DNA of 64,000 nucleotides from Streptomyces sp. BK340 (GCF_007827595.1 NZ_VISR01000021.1:1-64000), one strand, 5' to 3'; positions 34,725 through 44,410 are shown, counted from the first letter of the stretch. The notes: generated from the letters alone by a model not told the origin. Translations and numbers: made by a program.

Positions 34725-35321
34725 TCAGCCAGCCTTCGACCAAGTCGCCACAAGGGCTCGCCGATCCGGAAAGCGGGGACCGGAGACCATCTCCTGGGTG
34801 ACCTCACCGTTGAGCCAGCACACTCGCTCGGGGCCGCCGTCGCCGGTGTCGAACAGGCAACACACTCCGCCGCTTGCGGCGGTGAGGTCGGTGAATGCCC
34901 TCCTGATGTTGCGCGACCGCGCGAACAAGCGGCTCATCCCCGACGTCGCCGCCCAGCACTCCAGCGACGCGTAACCGGGGTGCAGGAGGGACTCGAACCG
35001 GATCGCCGCGTAGACGTAACCGATCTGGATGCGCCCGTCCGCGTCGGGTTCAGGGCCGCCCCTCTTCGTGTACTCGCGCAGTGCGTCATCGACGTCGAAC
35101 ATGAGGGATGTGTCGAGCCTCAGCGTGCTGCTCGTGGAGCAGTCGACCGGCTCGCTCTTGAAGTGGGACGTGAACGGGAGGACGAGCCGCTCACCGCCGG
35201 GCAGGGTGACCTCGAGCGGCGGCACGCGAGGGGCCGGTGGCGCCAGCGCGGCCAGATTGGCCAGTGCCTTGGCAACGTTCCGGGGACGCAGGTAGACGTC
35301 GTAGCCGTAGGTCAGCCCCAT
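34725..35321 (-). CDS. Conserved hypothetical protein, 198 aa
   Basis: The sequence from MGLTYGYDVYLRPRNVAKAL to FPDRRALVATWSKAG resembles a group of uncharacterised Streptomyces proteins. DCSTSSTLRLDTSLMFDVDD and IQIGYVYAAIRFESLLHPGY are regular strand patterns, and SRNIRRAFTDLTAASGGVCC is a conserved-looking segment near the end. It is soluble, cytoplasmic, and alone. Function unknown. Confidence 0.65.
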   Translation of the reverse strand: MGLTYGYDVYLRPRNVAKALANLAALAPPAPRVPPLEVTLPGGERLVLPFTSHFKSEPVDCSTSSTLRLDTSLMFDVDDALREYTKRGGPEPDADGRIQIGYVYAAIRFESLLHPGYASLECWAATSGMSRLFARSRNIRRAFTDLTAASGGVCCLFDTGDGGPERVCWLNGEVTQEMVSGPRFPDRRALVATWSKAG

Positions 35322-35492
35322 TCTTCCCCCTCTGCCGGTTCGAACCGCAGCTTCTCATGCCCCGCCCCGGGGAGCCTGCCGATCTCCCAGGGGGTAGCGC
35401 CGATCAGGTGCCATAGTCGTTTGCCGGTACCGGCGTCGGCCGGGTGCACCTGAGGCGACCGGCGATGCATCGAGAGGTTGTTCAAGCCGCGG

Positions 35493-36209
35493 TCAACGTG
35501 CGCGCTTGTCGATGAGTGCGGCCAGACCGTCCAGAATGCGCTGCAGCCCGAACTCCCATGCCTGATCGTGCCCGTCTGATTCGGCCACTGAGGCGAGGGC
35601 CGCGGCGAGCGAGGGAAATCGCTCGCCGTGTGCCTGCATCAGATCGGCGAGCACGGCGCCCAGTTGGGCCTCGGGGTTGCCCGCGGGGCCCGCTGCACGC
35701 ATCTGCTGGGTGATGCCGCGTACGTGACTCACCAGCAGAACGGCCGCGTCCATCCGTTCGGCACCGCTCAGCCCAGTTCCGTCCAGAGCCGAGATGGCGT
35801 GCTCCAGCCAGGACAGCTCTCCAGGCCCCGGGGTCCGCGGCCCGACGGTGGCGTCCAGCGCCCAGGGGTGACGGCGAAATACGGTGATCAGCTGGCGGGC
35901 CCATTCCTCCATCTGCTCTCGCCAGCCACCGCGCCGCGCTTCTGCGCTCGGGTACGGGCCGATCGCGGCGTCCACCATCAGAGCGACCAGTTCCGCCTTG
36001 CCCGGCACGTACCGGTACAGCGCCATCTTGGTCACGCCGAGTCGCATGGCGACGCGCTGCATGGACACCTCGGCCAACCCCTCCGAGTCGGCGATCTCGG
36101 TCCCGGCCTGCGCGATGCGATCGAGGTCGAGTTTCGGTCGGGGACCCCGCGCGGGCTTGGGATGCGGACCCCACAACAGCCGCACCACCTCGGCGTGTTC
36201 GCCGCCCAT
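35493..36209 (-). CDS. TetR-family regulator
   Basis: A 238-residue TetR regulator with the TetR-type C-terminal domain. ATG 36209 is chosen because LDLDRIAQAGTEIADSEGLA and SMQRVAMRLGVTKMALYRYV then form the DNA-binding helices at the normal place; the frame is open upstream only through operator DNA and the start of the next gene. The C-terminal part (MEEWARQLITVFRRHPWALD, LSGAERMDAAVLLVSHVRGI) binds an unknown ligand. It is divergent from an FAD monooxygenase with two operator-like palindromes between, and so likely represses that gene, possibly in response to the drug it degrades. Confidence 0.88.
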   Translation of the reverse strand: MGGEHAEVVRLLWGPHPKPARGPRPKLDLDRIAQAGTEIADSEGLAEVSMQRVAMRLGVTKMALYRYVPGKAELVALMVDAAIGPYPSAEARRGGWREQMEEWARQLITVFRRHPWALDATVGPRTPGPGELSWLEHAISALDGTGLSGAERMDAAVLLVSHVRGITQQMRAAGPAGNPEAQLGAVLADLMQAHGERFPSLAAALASVAESDGHDQAWEFGLQRILDGLAALIDKRAR

Positions 36210-36245
36210 GTCTGCCGCCCTTCCTTCCCCGTTCTTGCCGAACCA

Positions 36246-36289
36246 ACTGTGTCCAGGGTACACAGTAATTATGAGTGTCCGCAGGACAC
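36246..36289. promoter_or_regulatory. Two palindromic TetR operator candidates
   Basis: Site 1 (36246-36266) has perfect 7-bp arms ACTGTGT and ACACAGT around 7 bp. Site 2 (36275-36289) has GTGTCC and GGACAC around 3 bp. They share the core TGTGTCC/GGACACA and lie between the TetR gene and the monooxygenase start, the second only 22 nt before it. Confidence 0.65.
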
Positions 36290-36311
36290 AGTTTCTGGAG
36301 CGGAGGAACCT

Positions 36312-37505
36312 GTGAACAGAAACGTACTCATCTCCGGCGCGAGTACCGCCGGCCCAGCGCTCGCCTACTGGCTGGGACGCCACGGCTTCAGACCCACCGT
36401 GGTCGAACTCGCCCCACACCTGCGTCAGGGCGGCCAGGCCGTCGACTTCCGTGGTGAAGCGCATCTGACCGTGCTGGAGCGCATGGGCCTGATCCCCGAG
36501 CTACGCCGCATCCAGACCGGCGGCAGCCCGATGCGATTCGTCGACGAAGTCAGCCGCACCCTGCTGCATCTGCCGGCCGAGTTCGCCGGCGGCGACATAG
36601 AGGTACTTCGCGGAGACCTGGCCCGAGTGCTGTACGAACACAGCCTCCCGTACACCGAGTACATCTTCGGCGACTCGATCACCAGCCTCGCCGAGACGTC
36701 CTCCTGCGTGCGGGTCGGCTTCCAACACGGGGCATCACGCGACTTCGACCTGGTCATCGGGGCGGACGGACTGCATTCGAACGTCCGTCGTCTCGCCTTC
36801 GGCCCGGAGGAGGACTATGTGAGCCACCTCGGCTATTACGCCGCCACCTGGCAGTTGCCCAACGACCTGGGCCTGGAAAAGGGGTCGATCGGCTACACCG
36901 CCCCGGGTCGGTTCGCCTCCGTCGGCGCCGACCACCGGGACCCGGCCAGGGCGGGGGCGTTCTTCGTATTCGCCTCGCCGCAGCTGTCGTACGACCGCCA
37001 CGACCCGGAACAGCAGAAGCGTCTCATCCGCAACGCGTTCTCCGGCCTCGGCTGGGAGGTGCCCCACCTTCTCGGCACGCTGCACCAGGCTCAGGACCCG
37101 TATTTCGACTCGATAAGCCGGGCGGACGTGGATACCTGGTCCACAGGGCGAGTGTGCCTGGTCGGCGACGCCGCCTGCGGAGCCACGATCGGCGGCATGG
37201 GCACGGGGACTGCGGTGGTCGCCGCCTATGTGCTGGCCGGTGAACTCGCACGAGCCCAGGGCGACCACCGGGTGGCCTTCGCCCGGTACGAGAGCAGGCT
37301 CCGCAAGTACGCCAAGGGCTGTCAGGCAGGCGGTGACCGCACCGGGAAGTTCTTCGCACCCGGCACCGCCGCCGGCATACGCTTCCGCAACACCCTGTTG
37401 TCCCGTCCGTTGTTCCTGAACGCAATGCTCAGGCTCGGGGAGAGAGTCAGCAGCACCGTGGTCCTGCCCGACTATCCAGCCGACCCCACCCGCGTCGGCC
37501 GATGA
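36312..37505 (+). CDS. FAD-dependent monooxygenase
   Basis: A 397-residue group A flavoprotein hydroxylase. VLISGASTAGPALAYWLGRH (residues 4-23) is the FAD Rossmann motif, with one Gly replaced by Ser as in some drug-modifying members. FDLVIGADGLHSNVRRLAFG is the DG motif, and GRVCLVGDAACGATIGGMGT the second FAD motif (GD). It starts at GTG 36312 after CGGAGGAACC. Such enzymes, under divergent TetR control, often inactivate antibiotics (TetX-like) or act in aromatic metabolism. Substrate not visible. Confidence 0.87.
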   Translation: MNRNVLISGASTAGPALAYWLGRHGFRPTVVELAPHLRQGGQAVDFRGEAHLTVLERMGLIPELRRIQTGGSPMRFVDEVSRTLLHLPAEFAGGDIEVLRGDLARVLYEHSLPYTEYIFGDSITSLAETSSCVRVGFQHGASRDFDLVIGADGLHSNVRRLAFGPEEDYVSHLGYYAATWQLPNDLGLEKGSIGYTAPGRFASVGADHRDPARAGAFFVFASPQLSYDRHDPEQQKRLIRNAFSGLGWEVPHLLGTLHQAQDPYFDSISRADVDTWSTGRVCLVGDAACGATIGGMGTGTAVVAAYVLAGELARAQGDHRVAFARYESRLRKYAKGCQAGGDRTGKFFAPGTAAGIRFRNTLLSRPLFLNAMLRLGERVSSTVVLPDYPADPTRVGR

Positions 37506-37755
37506 CGCGAAGGCCAAGGTCCAGAGGTGTTCCGGTGTACAGCGGGAACAGCCGGCCGGGCCGAGACTGTTGCACCGTCAAGGACACCGGCGCCACGCGA
37601 GCGGGGAACACGGAGACCAACAGGCCGTCCGGACGTGACCCGGGGCCTTCGGGTCCGCGGTTCCCCCTCATCCGGGATCTGATATTGAGGGACGACCGCC
37701 CATACGTCCGCCGCACAGTCGGACCTAGGCCTTTTTCACACAGGAGGACTGTTTT

Positions 37756-38589
37756 ATGAATGACCGGCCCTTGACGCTCATGGCGGTGCACGCCCACCCC
37801 GACGACGAGGCCACCGGCACAGGAGGTGTCCTCGCACGGTATGCGGCGGAGGGCATTCGCACGGTCCTGGTGACCTGCACCGACGGCGGTTGCGGTGACG
37901 GACCGGGGGGTGTCAAGCCGGGCGATCCCGGGCACGATCCGACGGCCGTCGCGTCGATGCGGCGTCAGGAACTCGAGGCAAGCTGCGAAGTCCTGAAGGT
38001 CAGTCATCTGGAGATGCTGGACTACGCCGACTCCGGGATGATGGGCTGGCCCACCAATGACGCCCCCGGCTCCTTCTGGCAGACACCTGTGGAGGAGGGC
38101 GCTGCGAGGCTTGCGGAACTCTTGCGACGCTACCAGCCCGATGTGGTCGTCACCTACGACGAGAACGGCTTCTACGGCCACCCCGACCACATCCAGGCCA
38201 ACCGCATCACGATGGCGGCACTGGCGATGACCGCGCTGACACCGAAGGTGTACTGGACGACGGCGCCCCGCTCGATGATGCAGCGGTTCGGGGAGGTCAT
38301 GCGCGAGTTCGGCGCGGACGCGCGGGAGCCGGATCCCGCCGAGACCGCCGCGATGGCCGAGATCGGACTCCCCGACGAGGAGATCACCACCTGGGTGGAC
38401 ACGAGCGCGTTCGGCGGCCAGAAGTTCGATGCGCTGGCCGCACATGCGAGCCAGGGCGAGAACATCTTCTTCCTCAAGATGGGCCGGGAGAGGTTCACCG
38501 AGTTGATGGGCGTCGAGACTTTCGTACGTGTCCAGGACACCACCGGAGCGGCCGTGCCCGAGAACGACCTCTTCGCCGGACTGCGCTGA
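37756..38589 (+). CDS. PIG-L family deacetylase, Mca/MshB-like
   Basis: A 277-residue zinc-dependent N-deacetylase. The zinc motif AHPDDEATGTGGVLARYA is at residues 12-29, and the later ligand His is in ENGFYGHPDHIQANRITM. Build and length are like MshB and mycothiol conjugate amidase Mca of actinobacteria. Mca cleaves mycothiol-toxin adducts, which would fit the adjacent redox and detoxification genes, but the substrate is an inference. AGGAGG at 37741-37746 precedes the ATG. Confidence 0.85.
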   Translation: MNDRPLTLMAVHAHPDDEATGTGGVLARYAAEGIRTVLVTCTDGGCGDGPGGVKPGDPGHDPTAVASMRRQELEASCEVLKVSHLEMLDYADSGMMGWPTNDAPGSFWQTPVEEGAARLAELLRRYQPDVVVTYDENGFYGHPDHIQANRITMAALAMTALTPKVYWTTAPRSMMQRFGEVMREFGADAREPDPAETAAMAEIGLPDEEITTWVDTSAFGGQKFDALAAHASQGENIFFLKMGRERFTELMGVETFVRVQDTTGAAVPENDLFAGLR

Positions 38590-38599
38590 TCCACTCGCA

Positions 38600-39380
38600 C
38601 AACCGGGCAGGGCTGCCGAGCGGGAACGCTCGGCACGCCCTCGGCTCCGGGAGGCGTCTGGGATCTCGGGGTCGAGCCGCTGATCGCCCGCCGGGTAACC
38701 GAGCACGGCTCCGGACTCGCCGGCCCCGTCCACCTTGATGGAGCCGTAGACGAAGCCGTCCAACTCCACCACGTCCGGCCAGCTGTGCTCGTTGTCGCGA
38801 TGAACCCGCCGGAGAAGTCGAGCGTCGAGGCCACGGCGTTGTCCAGGGCGAGCGCCACTCCGCGCTGGCTGGGGCGTTCCAGGCGTGCACCTCGCATGTG
38901 CAGTCCGCCTGGCAGCTGTGCCCCCATGAGACGGACTTCACCGTGCGTGACGAATCCGTCCTGGCAGTAGACGCCGCCCTCCGCGACGAGCCCGCCGGCG
39001 GACACCGCCCATTCCTCGGGTGCGGTGATCTCGGCGCCGCCGAGGTTCACGGCGCCGCGCACGTGGGCGTTGATGAGCGACAAGGCAGTGACCCTGCGGT
39101 GGAAGCGCGAGGCAGTGCCGCCTTCCAGGCGAGAGCCGCGCAGGTCGAGGCGTCCCGATATCCGTGCGCCCGCGAGCCTCAGACACGCGACGGCGCTCGG
39201 CTGCGCGATGTTGGCACCCTGGAGAAGCGCCACGATCACGGCGGCCCGAACCGTCCGCCCGGGGCCCCCTATCCCCGCCTCGGCAACAGGGTCGTCCTCG
39301 CGCGCACCCGCACGCAGGTCCACGTGGCATCCCTCGGGGAACGCATCCCACAGCTCGTCTCGCCCGACCACGTGTGGCAC
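38600..39380 (-). pseudogene. Membrane-associated oxidoreductase-like gene, frameshifted
   Basis: GRDELWDAFPEGCHVDLRAG, VRAAVIVALLQGANIAQPSA and CLRLAGARISGRLDLRGSRL match a Streptomyces protein group annotated as membrane-associated oxidoreductase, made of repeated LxGAxIxGxLDLxG-type strands that fold like a pentapeptide or right-handed beta helix. Near 38775 the frame shifts (VELDGFVYGSIKVDGAG continues in another frame), and the following 300 residues of the family are absent. It begins 19 nt after the dehydrogenase gene stop and may have been its operon partner. Confidence 0.65.
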
Positions 39381-39399
39381 CGTGTGGGCGGGCAGACCG

Positions 39400-40431
39400 T
39401 CACGGGCGCAGGTCCAGGGTGATGTGCGGGGACAGTGCGCTCAGGAAGTCGGGCGCGTCGAAGACCTCGCCGGCTGAGGCCACGCCGACCGTCCTGGTCC
39501 GGCCGGTGAGGATGCGGTGGACCGCTTCCACCGCGAGCGGTGCGGTGACGGCGTAGATGTCCTGTCCCCGGGCCACGGCGCGCCGTTCGGTGTCGCCGGA
39601 GCGTACGACGACGTCGACGAGGAAGGTCTGTGCGGAGCGCCCGTATTCGTCGACCGCGGTGGGGGCCGGTGTGTCCGGGGCCACGACACCGCCGGCTGCT
39701 TCGGTCGTCATGTAGGTACGCACTTCGGGGATGGACAGATGGCTGGGGATGGTGACGACGTCGGCCATCGTGAACTCGGCCATGACAGCCCTCGGGCCCA
39801 TCGGGTCGGGGAAGGGCCACTTCAGGGTGGGCAGTTCATCGTCGTGGTACTCCAACTGCCCGTTCGTGAAGCGGACACGGCGGCCACCACGCCGCTCGGC
39901 GGAGACCTTGCCCGCGGCACGCGTCCCCTCCGTGGGCTCCCAGCTGTTGAGACCGTACGCGATGTGTGCCTCGTCGGCCTCGGTCCAGTCGCCCATCGCG
40001 GCCGTGGCCAGGAGGTCGCCGAGGCCGCCGTAGAAGGCCATCGCGGGGACGATCACCGCGCCCGTCTCGTGGGCGCGGTCCGCAAAGTGCGCGAAGGTGT
40101 CGGCGTTGGCCTCGATCTCGGCCGCCACATCGACGTACGGGATCCCAGCGCGCAGGGCTGCTTCGATCACAGGAGCGGCCGTTGTTGCGAAGGACCCCGC
40201 ACAGTTGATGACGGCTGCCACGCCGTCCAGCGCGCGCTCGAGCGAGACCGAGTCGTCGACCGACGCAGGACGGACGTCGAGTCCGGGGTACTCGTCCGCC
40301 AGCGCCTGCAGCTTGTGGACATCGCGCCCGGCCAGGACCGGGACGAATCCGCGCTCCTGGAGGTGTGCCACAACGAACCGGCCGGTGTGCCCGTATGCGC
40401 CGTACACCGTCACCGTCTGCCCCGTTGCCAT
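39400..40431 (-). CDS. Saccharopine-dehydrogenase-like NAD(P)-binding protein
   Basis: A 343-residue oxidoreductase-like protein. TVTVYGAYGHTGRFVVAHLQ at residues 5-24 is the dinucleotide-binding motif (GxxGxxG) and AAVINCAGSFATTAAPVIEA the next core strand, as in saccharopine dehydrogenase and trans-acting enoyl reductases. AMAFYGGLGDLLATAAMGDW and MTTEAAGGVVAPDTPAP belong to the C-terminal substrate region. ATG 40431 fits the motif spacing. It is divergent from a GlxA-type regulator that probably controls it. Reaction unknown. Confidence 0.82.
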   Translation of the reverse strand: MATGQTVTVYGAYGHTGRFVVAHLQERGFVPVLAGRDVHKLQALADEYPGLDVRPASVDDSVSLERALDGVAAVINCAGSFATTAAPVIEAALRAGIPYVDVAAEIEANADTFAHFADRAHETGAVIVPAMAFYGGLGDLLATAAMGDWTEADEAHIAYGLNSWEPTEGTRAAGKVSAERRGGRRVRFTNGQLEYHDDELPTLKWPFPDPMGPRAVMAEFTMADVVTIPSHLSIPEVRTYMTTEAAGGVVAPDTPAPTAVDEYGRSAQTFLVDVVVRSGDTERRAVARGQDIYAVTAPLAVEAVHRILTGRTRTVGVASAGEVFDAPDFLSALSPHITLDLRP

Positions 40432-40534
40432 GACTTCTCTCCCGTGTTCCGAACCGATCGACTGCGACCATCCTGACGTGTTTGAACTGTCAACCATGAG
40501 TGTCTGGAACGACATGTGCCGTACAGTTTCAGAC

Positions 40535-41509
40535 ATGAAAGCTGTCGCGTTGGCCGTCACCGACGGGATGCTGCACTTCGAACTGTCCGTGGCCCACGAG
40601 GTCTTCGGCTCCGCCCCGGCGGCGGTCACCGTCCCCTGGTACGACCTCACGGTCTGCGGGCCGGACATCGTGCCCTTCGGCCGGTTCCGCCTGGAGCCCG
40701 ACCACGGCCTCGACCACCTCCAGAACGCCGACACCGTGATCGTCCCCGGCTGGGCCGACATCGACGTGAACCCACCCGCCGAACTCGTTGACGCGCTGCG
40801 CGCGGCCCACGACGCGGGCGCCCGCGTGGCCTCTCTGTGCACCGGCGCGTTCGTCCTGGCCGAAGCCGGCCTGCTGGACGGGAAGCGCGCCACCACCCAC
40901 TGGGCGCACACCGAGGTCCTGGCCACCCGATACCCCGAGGCGCAGGTCGACCCGGACGTGCTCTACGTGGACAACGGGAGCGTTCTGACCTCCGCAGGCA
41001 AGGCCGCTGCGCTGGACCTGTGCCTGCACCTGGTCCGCCTCGACCACGGCTCGTCGGTCGCCAACGCCGTCGCCCGCCGCCTGGTCGTCCCACCGCACCG
41101 GTCCGGCGGCCAGGCCCAGTTCGTCACCGCCCCGGTGCCCTCTCAGGACGACCACCCGCTCACCGCCCTGTTCCCCTGGATCATCGAGCGGCTCGACCAA
41201 CCGCTGACCGTGGAGGACCTGGCCCGCCAGGCCCGGATGAGCTCACGCCACCTGGGCCGTCACTTCCGCGCGGCAACCGGCACCACTCCCCTGCAATGGC
41301 TGCTGGCCCAGCGGATCCGCCACGCCCAGGAGCTGCTGGAGAAGACTGACGACGGCATCGACACCATCGCGGCGGCCACCGGCATGGGCACCGCCACGAC
41401 GCTGCGCCGTCACTTCAACCGCACCCTCGGCGTCCCCCCGGACACCTATCGCCGCACCTTCCGCTCACGCACCCACCAGTCCCCCGACGTCAGCAACCGC
41501 GCCGCCTGA
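40535..41509 (+). CDS. GlxA-type AraC-family regulator
   Basis: A 324-residue regulator. The N-terminal 170 residues form a DJ-1/PfpI-like domain (VAHEVFGSAPAAVTVPWYDL, then VASLCTGAFVLAEAGLLDGK, whose Cys is the nucleophile-elbow residue, and ATTHWAHTEVLATRYPEAQV). The C-terminal 100 residues are an AraC double helix-turn-helix (LTVEDLARQARMSSRHLGRH and IDTIAAATGMGTATTLRRHF). ATG 40535 is preferred as it starts the PfpI fold. It probably activates or represses the divergent dehydrogenase; TGTCTGGAACGACA in the gap is a partly symmetrical candidate site. Confidence 0.88.
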   Translation: MKAVALAVTDGMLHFELSVAHEVFGSAPAAVTVPWYDLTVCGPDIVPFGRFRLEPDHGLDHLQNADTVIVPGWADIDVNPPAELVDALRAAHDAGARVASLCTGAFVLAEAGLLDGKRATTHWAHTEVLATRYPEAQVDPDVLYVDNGSVLTSAGKAAALDLCLHLVRLDHGSSVANAVARRLVVPPHRSGGQAQFVTAPVPSQDDHPLTALFPWIIERLDQPLTVEDLARQARMSSRHLGRHFRAATGTTPLQWLLAQRIRHAQELLEKTDDGIDTIAAATGMGTATTLRRHFNRTLGVPPDTYRRTFRSRTHQSPDVSNRAA

Positions 41510-41579
41510 AGTGTCCTGCCCAGCTACCTGTGCCGTATCGAACTCATCTCCGGTGAACCACAGTTGCGGACGACGGCCT

Positions 41580-42989
41580 TCAACACGAGCGCTGCTCGGT
41601 GCGCATCAGCAGCGGTCCTGGAATGAGCGTGGTGAAAGCACGGGGGCGGACGGTGTGGGACGGGTCCGGGCTCAGGCGCCAGCGGGGCAGGACGGTGGCC
41701 AGGGTGAGGTGGACTTCGGCGAGGCTGAACGCATTGCCGATGCACTTGTGGGGGCCCGCGCCGAAAGGCAGGAAGGCGCAGCCGGTGCCGGTGTAGGACA
41801 GCTCTGCCTCGGGTCGGTCCGGATCGAAGTCGTCCGGGCGGGGGTGGTGGCCGGGTGCATGGTGGAGGGCGTAGGGGCTGTAGAAGACGTAGGCGCCCGC
41901 CGGGATTCTGTGTCCGCCGAGTTGAGCGTCGGTAGCGGCACGGCGTGGGGTGAGCCAGGCCGGTGGGTACAGCCGCAGGGCCTCGGCGACGACCCGGCGC
42001 AGAAGGCCGAGGTGGGGCAGGTCGTCCAGGGTGGGGAGCTTGTCACCGAGTTCGTGGCGGAGTTCGGTGTGGAGGCGTTGGTCGATGTCGGGGTGCGTCC
42101 CCAGGAGGTGCAGGGTCCAGGCGAGGAGAGCGGCGGTGGTGTCTGTGCCCGCGAGGAGGAGGGTCATGACCTCGTCGTGGATCTGCTGTTGGGGCAGGGG
42201 CCGGCCGGTGTGTTCGTCCCGGGCGGCGAGCAACGCGGTCAGCAGGTCGGGGCTGGGGGTGGAGTCGTTGCGGCGGTCGTCGATGAGCTGCGCCACCAGG
42301 GCGTGCAATCGGCGTACGGCGGTGGTGTAGGCACGGTTTTCGCGGGTGGGCAGTGCGTGGAGCCAGGGCATGGGCAGCGCAGCGCGCTTGCCGACGCCTG
42401 CGAAGGCGACAGGCAGGTGTGTGGTGATCTCGTGGACCGCGTCGTCGGGCAGGCGTGCCGAGTACAGGCAGCGGGTCAGGGCGGTGGCGGCGATCCGGTA
42501 CATCTCCCGGTCGATGCGCAGGCGCCGGCCGTGGCGCCAAGTGGTGCTGCGTTCCTCGGCGACAGCGGTCATGATCTGGGCGTAGTGCTCCATGCGGTGG
42601 GGATGGAACAGCGGCTGGAGCGTGCGGCGCTGTCGCATGTGCGTTTCGCCCTCGCTCGTACCCAGGCCGTTGCCCACCAGGACGCGCACGGTCTCGTACA
42701 GCGGGCTTCCGGTCTTGGTGAACTCACGGTTGCGTACGACGAGCAACTCGTGGACCAACCTGGGATCGCTGACCAGGTATCCCGGGATCGGGCCCAGCCG
42801 GAGGGCGACCAGGTCGGCCTGTCCGCGGAGGGAGTCGAGGAATCGCAGAGGACGGAAACGCAGTTGCCAGGCATGTCCGAGCAGGGGAAGACCCCCGGGG
42901 GCAGTGGCCAACGTCGCGGGGCGGTCCCGGGGCTCGATATCAGTGGTGAAAGGCCCGGCAGTCATCGTCGAAGTGCCCTTTCTGTGCAT
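41580..42989 (-). CDS. Cytochrome P450
   Basis: A 469-residue P450. LLLAGTDTTAALLAWTLHLL is the oxygen-binding I helix, VVAEALRLYPPAW the ExxR helix, and FLPFGAGPHKCIGNAFSLAE the heme loop with the Cys ligand. All are intact. The length and the sequence start resemble P450s that work with terpene cyclases in Streptomyces, but no cyclase, ferredoxin or reductase gene is next to it. ATG 42965, nine codons in, is an alternative start with AAGGG upstream. The gene is convergent with the GlxA regulator. Confidence 0.92.
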   Translation of the reverse strand: MHRKGTSTMTAGPFTTDIEPRDRPATLATAPGGLPLLGHAWQLRFRPLRFLDSLRGQADLVALRLGPIPGYLVSDPRLVHELLVVRNREFTKTGSPLYETVRVLVGNGLGTSEGETHMRQRRTLQPLFHPHRMEHYAQIMTAVAEERSTTWRHGRRLRIDREMYRIAATALTRCLYSARLPDDAVHEITTHLPVAFAGVGKRAALPMPWLHALPTRENRAYTTAVRRLHALVAQLIDDRRNDSTPSPDLLTALLAARDEHTGRPLPQQQIHDEVMTLLLAGTDTTAALLAWTLHLLGTHPDIDQRLHTELRHELGDKLPTLDDLPHLGLLRRVVAEALRLYPPAWLTPRRAATDAQLGGHRIPAGAYVFYSPYALHHAPGHHPRPDDFDPDRPEAELSYTGTGCAFLPFGAGPHKCIGNAFSLAEVHLTLATVLPRWRLSPDPSHTVRPRAFTTLIPGPLLMRTEQRSC

Positions 42990-43272
42990 CGTTCACTGGG
43001 TACGCCGCCGAGTTGGGACGCCGCGCCGTGGGACACGGTCTGACGAAGACCATCACCCTCCGCAGCCACCTCGAAAGGTGCCCGGCACAGCGCACAGGCG
43101 CACGTGCAGGGGCACCGCGTGCCGATCGGACGCCTTCGCCCAGCCGCGCTCCCGATAATGCGCGGTGCGCGGCCTCCGTTTGAGCGGCGAGCGAATCGGT
43201 CCGAAGAAGGACCATGGCGCCGTAATACCGGCTCGGCCCAATGCCTCGCCCGGGCGTGAGAGCCTCACGCAC

Positions 43273-43603
43273 GTGGCTACTCAAACCGAGGTGGGGACGC
43301 TGCACCAGCGCGGCTGGCGAACGGCCTTCACGGTCGCTGAGAGAGTGAACGCCTGGGCTGCCCTGGTGAACGTCATCGAGCACGGCTACGGCGACGACAT
43401 CCGACCTGTGGTGGTGGCGACACCCTCGCATCCTCACCGGAGACCTCGGGCGTTCCCTTCGCTCGGCCGCGGCCACCGGCACCGACCCGGACACAGCATC
43501 CCGCTTCGCGCAGGACACCGACTTGAGTTCTCATCCGCCGACAGAAACGTCGGAGGAAGGCACTTGCAGGGCCACATCACCCCTTGACCTCAACCAAGCT
43601 TGA
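43273..43603 (+). pseudogene. Degenerate small gene with probable frameshift
   Basis: GTG 43273 begins VATQTEVGTLHQRGWRTAFT and ERVNAWAALVNVIEHGYGDD, which looks coding. After about 43 codons the sense continues better in the next frame (DLWWWRHPRILTGDLGRSLR, then DPDTASRFAQDTDLSSH), ending at 43603. The rest of the 42990-43666 gap shows nothing else. Family unknown. Confidence 0.35.
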
Positions 43604-43666
43604 GTTCCTACGTTCCTTCCAGAGCCGCAGGAACTGACCAGCGGTGCCTTTTCAGGGAGGTTCGCA

Positions 43667-44152
43667 GTGACCGAGCACGCAACCCACATCGAGATCCCCG
43701 ACCGCTACCGCTATGCCGTGATCCCGCACATCATGGTCGGCGACGCCGCCGCGGCGATCGATTTCTACCAGCGGGCGTTCGGCGCCCGTCAGGACTTCAG
43801 GATCGACGCTCCGGGCGGGGGGATTCTGCACGCGGAGATCACCATCGGACGGTCGACCCTGATGCTGGGCGACGCCGGCGTGGGCGAGGCGGAGGCCGCC
43901 TCCTTCGCCGCGCCGACCTCACTCGGCGGAGGTACGTCCGTCACGCTGCACGTCTTCGTGGCGGACGTCGACAGCCTGGCAGAGCGCGCGGAAGCCGCCG
44001 GCGCTGAGATCATCCAGCCGCCGAAGGACATGTTCCACGGTGACCGCACCGTCATCCTGAAGGACCCTTCCGGTCACATCTGGGTATTTCTGACCCACGT
44101 GGAAGACGTCTCGCAGGAGGAGCTTCTGCGCCGCCTGTCCGCCGCCGGGTGA
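43667..44152 (+). CDS. VOC-family protein, PhnB-like
   Basis: A 161-residue glyoxalase-superfamily protein. YAVIPHIMVGDAAAAIDFYQ and RAFGARQDFRIDAPGGGILH are the first module; SVTLHVFVADVDSLAERAEA, then EIIQPPKDMFHGDRTVILKD and PSGHIWVFLTHVED form the second, as in PhnB/YraH-like proteins often linked to drug binding or epimerase roles. GTG 43667 follows AGGGAGG. The PPKDMFHGDR segment is typical of the subgroup. Substrate unknown. Confidence 0.85.
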   Translation: MTEHATHIEIPDRYRYAVIPHIMVGDAAAAIDFYQRAFGARQDFRIDAPGGGILHAEITIGRSTLMLGDAGVGEAEAASFAAPTSLGGGTSVTLHVFVADVDSLAERAEAAGAEIIQPPKDMFHGDRTVILKDPSGHIWVFLTHVEDVSQEELLRRLSAAG

Positions 44153-44275
44153 CTGGACCCCGCACGCACGGTGATCCGCGTCGTGGACGGGCCGGACGCC
44201 AAGCGTGCGGCACGCGCGCTGGATCTCGTTGCGGGTGAGTGGGATCAGCTCCGGGCCCTTCGCCGGCGGTTGCAG

Positions 44276-44410
44276 GGCGCAAGAGCCTTTGCCTGGACCG
44301 ATTACCGCAGCCTGATCCGGGCCGCCCACCAGCGGCTCGGTGGCCCCATCGTGCTGGTCTGGGACAATCCCAATACTCATCTGACTCCCGGGATGAGGCA
44401 ATTCATCTGT
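44276..44410 (+). mobile_element. IS630-family transposase remnant
   Basis: FAWTDYRSLIRAAHQRLGGP and IVLVWDNPNTHLTPGMRQFI are the central DDE-endonuclease motif of IS630-type elements (WTDY...HQQLGGPIVLVWDNLNTH). Neither end of the enzyme nor inverted repeats remain. The fragment lies directly upstream of the MerR-clamp gene. Confidence 0.75.

Noticed and set aside
41580..43666. Terpene cyclase partner for the P450
   Set aside because: The upstream gap has neither Asp-rich nor NSE-type motifs, so no cyclase is present next to it.
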